From NCBI GenBank assembly GCA_008508345.1, contig QNGE01002653.1, positions 15,926 through 79,925 of the forward strand: 64,000 nt of DNA, written 5' to 3'. A program made the position numbers and the translations under genes. This DNA is from Paragonimus westermani (taxonomy: Eukaryota; Platyhelminthes; Trematoda; Plagiorchiida; Troglotrematidae). Positions within the stretch are counted from its first letter, which is position 1. The number at the start of each line of letters is the position of its first letter. Below the pieces are notes generated by a model. The model made no database searches and had not been told where the DNA came from. It saw nothing but the letters and a program-made list of their open reading frames with translations. Positions 1 to 10,753 of this stretch are shown here, one piece after another.

Positions 1-60
1 TCTGAACAAAACGGCTTCACAAAGGCGGCCGACCTGGGCGTTTATATTGCCCGCTGGATT
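1..60 (-). mobile_element. RTE-like LINE endonuclease fragment, runs off left edge
   Basis: Read on the minus strand, about positions 52 to 8 give AGNINAQVGRLCEAV. This matches the AGD-x-N-A-Q-V-GRL core of the apurinic-type endonuclease in RTE-like LINEs, and the + strand copies at about 1159, 6171 and 27880 carry the same core. Only this core is clear. The minus-strand DNA from 60 to 500, where the N-terminal endonuclease part would lie, shows no convincing match, so the fragment may be short. The aspartate of AGD is asparagine here, which fits a dead copy. Confidence 0.55.
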
Positions 61-132
61 TGATAGTGCAATGGGAGAGGGGTCAGCAGTAGTATGTTTT
101 CGCCTACCCACCTTGCTGTATGCCGTGACAAC

Positions 133-215
133 TAGACTGGACCTTGACTCAGTGTGACGGCTAGCGCAACTCGATGAACCACTGAGCTAAACTGGACAGT
201 GTGACCACTACACCG
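133..215 (-). repeat. Possible tRNA-derived (SINE-like) promoter fragment
   Basis: On the minus strand, around 184-196, the sequence TAGCTCAGTGGTT is a good RNA polymerase III A box. About 45 bases further along that strand is a weak B-box-like stretch, GGTCCAGTCTAG. The spacing suits a tRNA-derived SINE head. No cloverleaf or SINE body could be followed. It could also be chance similarity, so confidence is low. Confidence 0.3.
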
Positions 216-559
216 ACAGAGCCACTCGTACCAGGCAAGCCAATAGGTAAAGGTCTGACAAATCACAGTCTCCTGGTCCTCCAGGTTGGTACACTGCCAT
301 CCACCCAATGCCTTGCAGTACAGGCTTTTGAGACAAACGCTTTGATTGAGGATCCTAATCGTTTTCCTGTCTAGGTCTGGGCGTCCTGGCAACATCTCAG
401 CCCACATAACCATGAGTATTCATAACATTAGTGTACTTCAACAGCCATCTTGCAGTATAGACCGAGTCTCCCTATTTGTTGCATACAGCAGGGTGGATGA
501 ACAGAAACACGCTACTGCTGACCTGCTGTCCTATCAAATTTAATTTTCAGGCTCCTCCC

Positions 560-1420
560 GACCCCTATTCCTGGTGGTTACTCTGCCGGTCCCACAGTAG
601 GTATGGCTAACCATAGTAACGCTGTCGGTAAGTCCCATCTCTAACCATTCAGCCTCGCCTCTCTCGTCTCTCGCTTAGGCCCAGAATGCGAGTTGGTGTT
701 CCAAATGTTCGCTCTATGAAACATATAAGTCAACAGGTCGCTCTCGCACGAACGTTAAACTTATCAAATGTCAACGTCTGTTGTGTTTCGGGGACTAGGA
801 TTCAGAACAGTAGCCACCGTATAAAACTAACATCAACCGAACGGTTGGATCGATACCAGTTATACACTTCGGGTGACTCCACGGCTGCCGCTACCTGCCG
901 AGCTGGAGTAGGTATGGTCCTTAGCAGGACGGCTGCAGCTGCATTAGTAGACTGGATTTTTTTGTTAACGGTAGACTTTGCGCCGTCCGTCTGGCAGGTT
1001 CTGCTAAGGTCAAAGGTAGACGCAATACCTTCAGAAATCTTTTCATTGTGCCTGTTTATGCTCCAACTGACTGTAGTGACATCAGCGTCAAGAACGCGTT
1101 TTATTCGGATCTGGCCGCTCTCCTTCGTTGAAAACATGGTTCGGATATGGTCGTTCTGGCCGGAGATACGAACGCCCAGATCAGCCGCCTTGGTGAGGCT
1201 TAGTGTTGTTTATGACAGGTTTGGTTCTCACGGTTCAAGACTCACTCAAGTCGGGATAAAGTTTGGCGGGTTCGGTACTTTGTTTAGTCACCGGTATGTT
1301 TGTATAGGTCCAAAGAACTCGTTTTGTCTGAGCAATGCAATCAGTATCACTGAGGCTCGAGTGCGTGTGCCAACAGGGAAGGCGATTTCCGGTATTTCGA
1401 AATCTCCCGTCACATGACTA
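560..1420 (+). pseudogene. Degenerate RTE-like LINE, endonuclease domain
   Basis: A frame opening at 686 reads MRVGVPNVRSM, then SNVNVCCVSGTRIQNSS, the usual start of the LINE endonuclease (N-V-R-S-M, then S-x-T-R-I-Q). A glycine/alanine-rich stretch ending AAALVDWI follows at about 905-958. After about 960 the matching frame shifts. VPVYAPTDCS is readable near 1050, FYSDLAALLR near 1100, and the catalytic-loop core AGDTNAQISRLGE at about 1159-1197. At least two frameshifts and a stop separate these blocks, so the 243-codon open frame at 686-1417 is not a real protein. Bases 545-685 may be the element's 5' leader. No reverse transcriptase could be followed downstream, so the copy looks truncated. 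Confidence 0.75.
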
Positions 1421-3766
1421 CGGGAATGGTTCGCGGAGGGCACCCCTTTTAACCTACCTCAGGATAAGGAAGGTGATGAAGCACATCAACGAGTCAGTTG
1501 TCTCAAATGGCCGACGTTATAAGGCGTCAGACAAATTCTTGCATTGGAGGTGACCCAGAATTGGTAAACGGGGAACAGCATTTAAGGAAGCATAAATATA
1601 AAGGACTGCAACCAATTTTTTTTAGAAGTTTCTTCAGCAGGGACTGTACTTATGCTGTTGAGTTCGAGCGCGAATTCCACCAAAGGCGGGGACCCGAGTT
1701 TTAATGCTAGGAAGATCATCAGTTCAACTCTACGTAGGCCAGGACGCTTCAAGTAGTGCAACAGAAACAACGTTTCGGAGCGTTGGTTGCCGTTTCTGAT
1801 ACGTGGTAGTGATTTTGCGAAGCTTTGGTTGCGAATTTTTAGGAGCAAACTGGGATCATGGTATGCAGAATGTATATTGGAGTGAAGTGTCATCCACCTT
1901 CAAAACGGCCGCGAGAAGCCGCCATTGATTCAGGCCTTGTTCAGAACCATCATCAAGGGTGTCAGGACATTTTTGATCGCATTATGGACCGATCGACACT
2001 TTCTGTCCCAGTCCCTTCAATTTTTGGCGCTCAACCCGCAGAATATCTTGAGACACAATAACACGAATGTGAAGTAGACATATTTCAACTAATCCTTTTG
2101 ACTCAAACATTAGTAGTTCCACAATATTCTTTCAGAATTTCTCCTGGTCAACCGAGGTGTTTAATCCGCCCTAGGATATAAAAAAGTTCTCTCTTACTGT
2201 ACAACGAACTTAATCCACGAAGATTTTTTTCGTGGTCTCGCGGCACTATGGGTCCGTCGTTCTCACGGCCAGAAGCCGGGTTGTTCTGGTTCTTTAACCG
2301 TCGTATCCTGGACTTTGAGGCTAAAATAGGCGGAGTTCACGAAGCTGAATTCACCAACCTAGTGTCCGTTCATCGGACAGGTTCGTCCTATTTCCGGTGT
2401 ATCCACTTTGGTGGCTTTGACTTTTCCACATTGTCCTCTCACGTGCAATCTCTGTTAACGCTTATAACTGCTATGCCACGCACGGGTTTTGCGGACAAGA
2501 ATCCACCTAACCCTCGCCCACTTCTTTCCTGAGCGTTGACTCTACTACCGTCCCTACCAACACAATCGAAAGAAAGTAGTAAATGTTTCACAATGAGGTT
2601 GCAGATGACAGAATAATTTCAAACCACTAGTATGGAAATGAGTGGTTTATGGCCCATTGTGGTGACTAATATAAGCAACAAGAAGTGGGAACAAAAAAAT
2701 GAGTTAGGTCAGTTTATATTCAGCAGTACTTTTACTGATGCTTATCGTAAGTGTGTGGAACGTCCACGTAAGTACAACAGTTGATTAACGTGCATACAGA
2801 ATTTATGAAGCATCTTCTTGAAACGTGGTACGAAGTTTGTTACGGACAGCCTGTATGAAGCCCATATAAGTGTAGGCGTTCTCACGGAATGGATCACTGC
2901 AATACCATGGATGCAGTTGAGCTTTTCGGAGAAGCAGCACGTTCGTTGATCCAATTTGGCTGGATGCTGTCTAAGTGTCTACGTTTTATACAAAAGCATT
3001 CATACTGAGTGGATCATGAACTCGTTCAGGATTTTACACTCTGGTGTTTGGTGCCCCTATCAGTAATCCTTACGTAATTGGTCATGAGTCTTACTCAATC
3101 TGTTATCTAAGCAAATTTCATGCTACATGAGCACTAAGTAGGCTGTTAAAAGTCATAAGGACCTCCAATTCTGTTGTTATAAACTTGAGCCCCAGTTTCC
3201 TTAGTATTATGCATTCCCTTCTCTATATCGCTGACCGAACGCTTGAATAAGTGGTTCCAAGAAAGGGTATCTCCCAAATTAACCCTATAGTGCGGAAGGT
3301 CGTAAAGTTTCTCCTCTGCTCAATCATCGTTTTCTTTTTCGTTCTAAGGTGGAAAGCAGTGTATATTCCACTATTAGTCATACACTGAACGCATTCCGAC
3401 TGTACAGGATTTCGTTAGCAGTGGTTCACTTATGCCTTGAGATTGATTGGTTGTCTGGGTTTTGTGACGTACGTTTTTTTACGGTTTGAAGAAACATGAA
3501 ATACATGTTAATAAGTGGTTGATTAGTATCCACCGGACAGTCACCACATGAATATCGTTCGTAGCAGCTCATACTGTCAGTGTAGTAACTCCGTGGTTAT
3601 TCCGTTAACTCATGTTCCATTCCCATATCAACCCCCTGATTACAAGTTTTGGCGCTGGTTTTGTAATTTATATGCCAAAGATTACATTGAGTATTCCTGT
3701 CTTTTTTGAATACCTATAGTTACTTCCTTTGTCTATCTGTTGGCTGATTCGTTTTTACCGTTTCAG
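1421..3766. other. Intronic or upstream non-coding stretch
   Basis: This lies between the LINE endonuclease remnant and the first recognisable MTG1 exon. Open frames here (for example 1858-2061 and 2248-2532) are short and carry no family motif. If MTG1 continues to the left, this is intron. I looked for an exon encoding the usual N-terminal mitochondrial part and the stretch before the NKxD motif and did not see one, so those exons are probably outside the window. Confidence 0.4.
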
Positions 3767-3951
3767 GTTCGACCACACATTCTGATCATGAACAAAACCG
3801 ACTTGGCCGAAAAAATAGCAAATCCAACGGCATATCGTGCGGAGCTAGTCGCACATTCAGGAACTGCCAGTCAACATCTGTCCGAAGTTTACTTCACCCA
3901 GCTAAATTCTCCGGAGCGTCAAAAACAACTGCTTGGACGATTAATCCGAGG
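3767..3951 (+). CDS. MTG1: MTG1 mitochondrial GTPase, internal exon with the G4 motif
   Basis: MTG1 (YlqF/RbgA family) is a circularly permuted GTPase that acts in mitochondrial large ribosomal subunit assembly. In this family the G4 motif NKxD comes before the P-loop. This exon reads VRPHILIMNKTDLAEK, with NKTD at 3791-3802, matching the family's beta-strand plus G4 block. It goes on through VYFTQLNSPERQKQLLGRLIRG, where FTQL occupies the G5-like position. The acceptor is a pyrimidine tract ending tttcag at 3766, and codons start in phase 0. The donor is gtgggt at 3952, after two bases of a codon. Those two bases (GG) join with C at 17522 to give glycine, so the next exon follows in frame. 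Earlier exons were not found in the window, so the gene is partial at its 5' end. Confidence 0.88.
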
Positions 3952-5779
3952 GTGGGTATGTGCTCGTGAATTTCTGTGTAACGCTTTTTCTTCACTTGTT
4001 GTCCATTAGGAGAAAAAACAGAGTTCATCCAAGTATTCCATTTGGTACGCACTTCCGATCTATGGGTTATAACCCAATCGGAAGATCGTGGGCCGCGCTT
4101 AGGTGGCAAATTCGGATGGATATTAGCCAGCTCTGACAATAGAGAGCGATGGCCACATTTCTCCGTTAAACACTGATTAGTTGCGCGAGTACTAGTTTGA
4201 TCCCCCCCTGGCCGTCTTAATTACCATTGTCCTCATCGCCGTCCTCATCATCGTAACTGTAGAGCGAAAGATAAACTCTAACTACAAAGCAAAAGAAAGG
4301 GATAAAATGGAAACCAATCACCAAAAATCCGTTCAAGTCCAAAAATTCGCTTTTAAGATGTCCATGTATTACGAATAAACAACCGAGCTATTTGTTTGCA
4401 ACCGCCGCCTGATCAGTGTTGTTTTTAGTCATGAAATATCGGTGTTCATCGTTCATAAGCGGCTCAGAACCTGACCAGATCGTTCAGTACAACGGAATTG
4501 TCACAAAGTGGTTTAGGCACAAAATGGTGTAAGAAAATGTGCCAGCAAGGTTGTTAACACATTCATGTAGTAGATCACTATGTTATCTTTTACCATAATA
4601 TTTTCAACTTGCGGTTTAAGTGATCACGAGGTTCCCAATCCGACTAGTGACACTTACGGTCTTCATATTTCATAATGACGTAGTTGTCGGATCATTTCAT
4701 AATCTTACTTAACTGTTATTGGTCCCTGTTTATGTTATTCTGGTTTGTTCAGTGCTTGGTAATTATAGCAGGTGCCCGGGTAGTCGGGCCAGCTATATGA
4801 ACGCCAAGAGGCGCGCAAACACGCTGCGGGTTTGAGAATGACCTTCTGCATTTGGATTAATTGTAAAATAAACAGGGTTGACCCGATGAATAAACGGTTG
4901 CAAACAGTTGGCGATGGTACAACCAAGGGGTGATGAATACATGACAGATAGCCGGGTATTCTATAAAATGACATGAGTTCTTTGGCGATATTATGACGTA
5001 GCGCACGTTATCCCTCCACAAACTGGGTTCAGGTTCCCCTTCAGGAGCACGTGGGCTGCCGGGCCTTGTTCGATGGGCTTACTGGCCAATTTGGTCACTG
5101 GTCACTGGCAATAGGAGTCAGGCATCACCACACTCTTGTCGTTTCTGGACTGCCTGACTTTGCAGATCTACACCAGATCCGACTCCCTTGTTGATTCTTC
5201 GGACTATAGGGTTACTTCCATCTCAACTTCATGCTGGTCATCTGGGCGGAATGGGATCCATCTGAAGAGCGTGAAAACTGTACTGTTGATCACCGGACCT
5301 CAGTGAACTGCGAGTTGTGCTTCGCGCTGCCTTGTGGGCTAGGTTTTTGAATCAAGGGCTCCACTTGAAACCCCTCAAATGAACCCTTTTCTTCTGCTTG
5401 AACAACAGAAAAGTTTCCTGCGTTTACAACCAGGAACTTAGAAACTTGGTATTGGTTATGAATTTCGACGCATGTTTCTACCGCTCCTGTTTGGCCGTTG
5501 TGCCTTCTCATGTCACAATACACTGCACCACAACAATTGGGGTCATTCTCCAATGTTTTTTGGTGACTCACCGATTTCGTTGTCGGACACATGCAAGAAA
5601 TTTGTCTCATTTGCTGCTGGCAAGGAAAGTCACAGTCTGATTGATATGGCGCCAAGCATCAGGGTGATATGTTTGCCTGATCAACACGAACTCTTGCTTT
5701 CACCCTGGACACAATTTAAGCTTTCCGCCTTCAGCGTTTAAACACTTATGCACACTGGCAAGTAGGCAGCTCTTGTACA

Positions 5780-8230
5780 TACATTGGGAACTCGTCCTGT
5801 CTGTGTATACTGTCTTTCGGAAACACGTTTTCAGAATTGTAGCACACTACCACATGTTCAGTCACCATCGACTGCTGCACTGTGTACGTACATTTTCGCC
5901 TGATTGAAGGTTCTGCCGTTCAAGCCGGTGTTGAAATCGCCCTAAGAGCATGTACAGAGAAGGTACCGCTTGAATAGATGCTTATCAACAGTCGTCTTCG
6001 CACTGCCAGACTCGAAGGCGTATTTAGGTCATCTGGAGGCGCCCTTCACAAACGCTGTTTATTGATGTGGGATGTGTGCCCATAATTCAGACGTAGTGGA
6101 AGGTGATTTTTATCATCAGTTCATTCACCATCTGCACACCGCTCTGCACACGCACATTTTAGTACTGGTTGGAGATCTGAACGTTCAAGTAGGCAGGTTA
6201 GGTGTTGATGAGTGTGACTTGGATGGCCAGCACTCAGTATTCGCCAAACGGAATACGGTAAGTTTTTGTTGCATCTTTATACTGATAATGGTCTGTCTCC
6301 GATAAGTGCTGACTCGGCGTCATAGACATGAAGGTGCCACTTCGGGAATTTTGTTGTCAGATCAGTCGTGAACACACGTTGGTCTTTCAGCCTTCTATTT
6401 TCCTTTGTCTTGACTTATATTAAGTCAGTAAGGCAATCTGGAGCACCTTTGTGGATTCCGATCATACTTTTATCCGCCAAGTTCGTTGTGTCTTTTGGTG
6501 GGAACCCACTTTTCTGTCAACTAGCAGAGGTAAACGCTGTGCGCATATCGGTGTGTGCTTGCCTCTGGCCCATGGTACCGTTCACTGGACGACACTGAGG
6601 CGCATCTCTGGTATATGATGCACGAGTGCGATACTGCCGTACATGATACTGCCCCTTGGGTTTCTACATCATCGCTGGAATCTTCTGATTTTCATCGGGA
6701 TATTCCGTCCAGCAGTGTGCCTATTTCAGTTCACAAGACTACCTACTTGGAATTGCGAAAACAACCGAGAGAGTCTTGTGGGCACAACGCGCCGTCAAAA
6801 ACATGCCGATGCTACCAGAAACCCTCGAGAGCCTCTCATTTTCAGTCGGGATGGAGGGAGCCAGATGTGAGTGAGGTAATCTGCGAAGCCATTGGTGAGC
6901 TTATCCACGACCTGCGTTGTCACATAGGACGTTGAACAGAACATGTTCAACAACAGTTCAATTGGTCACCCGTGCCATTGTTTATGCCTTCAGTTACCCT
7001 ACTTTATCGTTGGTCCATTGACCTTTCTCGGCATTCAGAAGCAAAAGTTACACTTGAGACCAAGCCCCTGAAACATTGCAGGAAGCCTGACTTGAACAAA
7101 TTCCTTACCACTCTTTCTATTGTTAAAAGTCTAGCCTTGGTCAAGGCTCTGCTCCGGAAACCCTCTTTCAGCGAAGTTGTTTCAAATGACTTGGGGTTCA
7201 GCCAACATCATCTCTTTTTAACAAGGGCTCGTGCGCCTGTATAGGTCACTGGAGGGTTGGCCGGAGTAATATTACGGCAAAGCTGTTTGCATTCTTTGTA
7301 CCTCATAGACTATGTGTAACTCGTGACCAGCTTATCCGCAAAGAACAGCCTGGGCTTCACCCTGTCCATGACTGCATAGTTCACATCTTCACATTTATTC
7401 GGATGCTTCAACTTCACCCTTCTGATCTTTCAGACATCACGGGCGAATTTGACTTTGTCTATAGCTTCACTCTGACACTGTCTATCGAACAAGATTGTGT
7501 CTGCGAAGTATCTCAAAGTCCTGATGACAATTTATAGTCCGACTTTGGGCCGTAGTAGAGTTATAGCAACGTATGACAGGCTTTCATTATCCTTGGTGTG
7601 GTGCGATAAGATTGTCCTGTCTCCCCCTTCCTATTCAGCTTTTCATTAAACAGACTGCAAATGCGATGGTGTGAAAATGCTCCCAGATGCTAGACGTCGA
7701 GGCCTAGACGACCTTGCTCTAATATATGAGAGTCCACGAGGTACCCAGAACATATTAATCAGATTACAGGCTTCATTTTGCCAATTTAATATAATCTTTT
7801 TACCTTCTAAATGCAATGAAGGACACGGGAAACCGTTTCACGTTGAATTGTAGTTCGATTGTTCATTTTTCGAGGTTGAGCATCTCGGAGCCAAATGTGT
7901 GTTTTCTTCCGCGGTCTCAGGGGATCGGGACTGACAGAAGGGTGTCCATTCACTCACTCTGTTAACTGATGAACCACTGCATCACACGGAAGTTCCACTT
8001 TATCCATATCGTGTTAACCACGCATTTAGTTGTTCTTCATATGAAAAATCCATTGATTGGTAGTGCTTGGGTGAAATCCAAAGACATTGCAGTAGCCTTC
8101 CAATCATCGTCGTGTTTAAGCGCGCGTAGGCGTATCTCCTGTGGTTCAGGTTTGCACGAGGCACGGACAGACACGTGTACCACTACGAATGCTGAAATTT
8201 CATATGATAATGTGTCTCGTGTCTCTTAAG
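5780..8230 (+). pseudogene. Degenerate RTE-like LINE, endonuclease to reverse transcriptase
   Basis: Homology to one element can be followed for over 2 kb with many frame changes. CLSETRFQNC (near 5810) and INSRLRTARLEG (near 5990) belong to the endonuclease. The catalytic core VGDLNVQVGRLG is at about 6168-6203. FNWSP after the linker is near 6958. LVTSLSAKNSLGFTL-like text near 7320-7360 sits where the pre-palm block falls. The palm motif C region is reduced to DDLALIYESPRG at about 7700-7741, in place of the usual YADD-type tetrad. QFNIIFLPSKC follows (7780-7813), then EHLGAKC near 7880. Frameshifts, stops and the altered catalytic tetrad show the copy is dead. It lies in sense orientation inside the large MTG1 intron. 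Confidence 0.8.
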
Positions 8231-10477
8231 CCTTCCGCCAACGACATTTTGTATGACACGAATAAATATATGTCATAATGAAAGGCTGTCTGCTGAATTA
8301 GGTCCGCAGTGGAAGGCAGAACCAGTAAGCATGGTTAAGTACTCGGTCGCTGGGAGTTAATTTCATGCAACTCCGCGACGAAACTTGTGTGGATGGAAGC
8401 TAGACCATGAGTTAACTTGTCGGTACATTTGCTTACTGATCAAAGGTGTAATCCTGCATACTGAATTTTAGTCATACATCGTAAGCATAAGGATATGCTC
8501 ACTGAGTGTTACTCATATAAAACAGATCAATAAGGGAAACTGTGTGGAAAAGGTTGATCTAACTACAAATGTCAGTTAATTCAATGTCTCAGCAGACACT
8601 TAGAAAGTATTAATGTGTACCAAGCTGTCACACCGAGCTCCGTTAATTGTATTTTTGATAGGAACGGGATATCTTGACCATATACGCATTTAAACAATTT
8701 GTTCTCAAATAGACTTTTTTCTTTCGCTTATACCAATGTTGAATCAGTCCATACTCGGTTAAGATTAAAGTAAACAAATGAAGGTCTCATGTAGAATCAA
8801 ATGAGAAATGATGGCCCAATGAATATACGACATTGTTCATCGACCACGTGGACGATGAGGATTGTAAGGCAGATTTGCACGTGTTTATCCTGGCTGAATG
8901 AGAAAATGCGTAACATGTTGGGTTGATTAACTTAATTAAGTTCGTTTGTTTGTTCGAGAGAAGGATCAAAATATATGCGTTCCTGGGAGGGAGTTTAATG
9001 GTATTTAGGCGGTCACACACTGTGCATGTGTTAGGCGCGTGGCATGGTATACATAGCCTTTCGTGGAGCAGACTACGAACGCGTTTTCTTCGGATCTTGT
9101 CTACTCTAACACATGTTTTTCATCGCAAGCGGCGTGTGAAGTAGATCACCGCTATAAACAGAGAGGCGAACGTAGAGAACCACCACGAAGTTCAGAATAA
9201 CTTAATAGACGTGAGGTAAACGATGTAAATTGCAGTACTATGGTAACGTGCGATGTTTGGTCATCGTCAGCCGACATCTCATCCACGGAGTTCATGTTGT
9301 CGCCCAGGTTTATGCAGGTTGTGTGGACGGTGTATTTCGTGGTTGTCCAGGTCGAAGACGTGAATACTTGAAAGAGGTCCACTCAGAGCCTTCCATCACA
9401 TTATCTGATTTACAAGATAGCTGAACGAATCACGGAGCTCACAGTCAATTCGACGTTGGCGATCAGCATGTCAGTTCATAACCCTTCAGCTAAGGTCCAC
9501 TGTAGTAGAAATAGCCGATCAGTTCGGTAGTCGCCCATGATGACGTATCTGACCGGGTAGCCGCGTCAAGCCGAGGGGGTCTGTGATCTCCCGGATTCTT
9601 CGTGCGTCCTCCGAGATACGTTGGGGATTGGTAAACATCACGCCTGCTCATACATTCTTAGGATAGGTCCCAGTCATTTTAAACGCCCAGTGTATATCGC
9701 TGCTCCATTTAACCTACGGTAATCCTAGGATCTATTCACCTCCTGAACTGGACGAATAGGACGATTCGCACTCTAATCGAGAATTGGATTCCGCTGTTTC
9801 GTTTAAATGGACGACACACTCTGAGAAGGTGGTGATGACTTCCTCTGCGCGAGCTCTCTGATGCGCGTGCTGTTCGGGCGCATCCTGAAAGGGCAAATTG
9901 GGGTCACATTCATCACGGGTCGTGGAAAACTAATCTAGATATTTAAAGTTCATCCGGGTTACAGTACCACAACGAACAGAGGGAACGAATGAAGGAATGA
10001 ATGTATAACAGCGAGCTCAACAATTGGTGAATGCTATTTAACCGATTTGAAAAACACAGACCCATACCGTAATAGTTGCTGACCACAGATTTTCGTCATT
10101 CGCGGTAGTACCATCCATTATGTCAACTATACTGAAGCAAGGTTTGGCGTCAAAGGTTGCTTGCGCTCATTTGCTTTCGCAGAGCAGCGTAACCATATGC
10201 ACAGTCGTAAGGTTTGGAGATGTGGTTTTGATTACGAGAAACAGGTATTCCATTCAGAATCGGTAGTCACTTCAGTTTGAACAGTGATCTGTGTACTATC
10301 GAGCTCGGGTTATCGTTCACTACATTAGTTCTTACTCTCAGAAACCAAGTGGTAGAGTGTTACTGTTTTCTTTCTTCAGGCAGGTAGCTTTAGTTGAGCA
10401 CAATTAGAATTGTTCTTGTGCACGTGCTTATTTAAACAAAAAATCATTTTTCGACCGGCGAGTACGGTTTTACCTTA
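8231..10477. other. Intronic stretch without recognised content
   Basis: The stretch is AT-rich to about 9000, then more GC-balanced from 9450 to 9950. The frames at 8923-9144 and 9230-9424 on + and 9152-9382 on - overlap one another and have no recognisable domain. The GC-richer block may be further LINE debris leading into the reverse transcriptase piece at 10478, but I could not align it. Confidence 0.35.
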
Positions 10478-10753
10478 ATGCAAGGTCAGAGGGCGTTAGC
10501 CGCTTCGGACGTGACGCATCTGAAGCCGACCTCCGGTTGTACGAAAAACATCCTTTCACGTGAAATCAGGTTAGTTACAGTGCAAGGAAGTGGCCTAAGC
10601 GGAGGTAACGCTTTATGGAGGCGTGATACGCCTCAACAGGGTAATGTACCGTTGGGACTCATCTTGGTACTTGTCCTGCGGATTGTAGGATCTAGTTTGA
10701 CCATCTCGCTTGTGGACCACTATTCAGACAGACCGATTTCTTTCATTAACTAA
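10478..10753 (+). pseudogene. Jockey-like LINE reverse transcriptase fragment
   Basis: The frame contains ALWRRDTPQQGNVPLGL (from about 10610), with DTPQQGNVPLG starting at 10625. This matches motif B of non-LTR reverse transcriptases (R-G-x-P-Q-G-x-x-x-S-P-L-L-W) with one inserted residue. Motif B is followed at the expected distance by HYSDRPISFIN (about 10718-10750), a decayed form of the Y-A-D-D motif C block. The preceding ILSREIRLVTVQGSG resembles the segment before motif B. Both the catalytic aspartates and the P-Q-G spacing are damaged. The fragment looks different from the RTE-like copies elsewhere in the window and closer to jockey-type elements. No endonuclease or 3' end was found. 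Confidence 0.45.

Noticed and set aside
686..1417. 243-codon open frame as a protein
   Set aside because: Only its first part matches the LINE endonuclease; the homology then moves to another frame, so the long frame is chance read-through of a broken element.
5290..5655. 121-codon minus-strand frame
   Set aside because: No family motif, and it is overlapped by two + strand frames. Nothing supports either strand.
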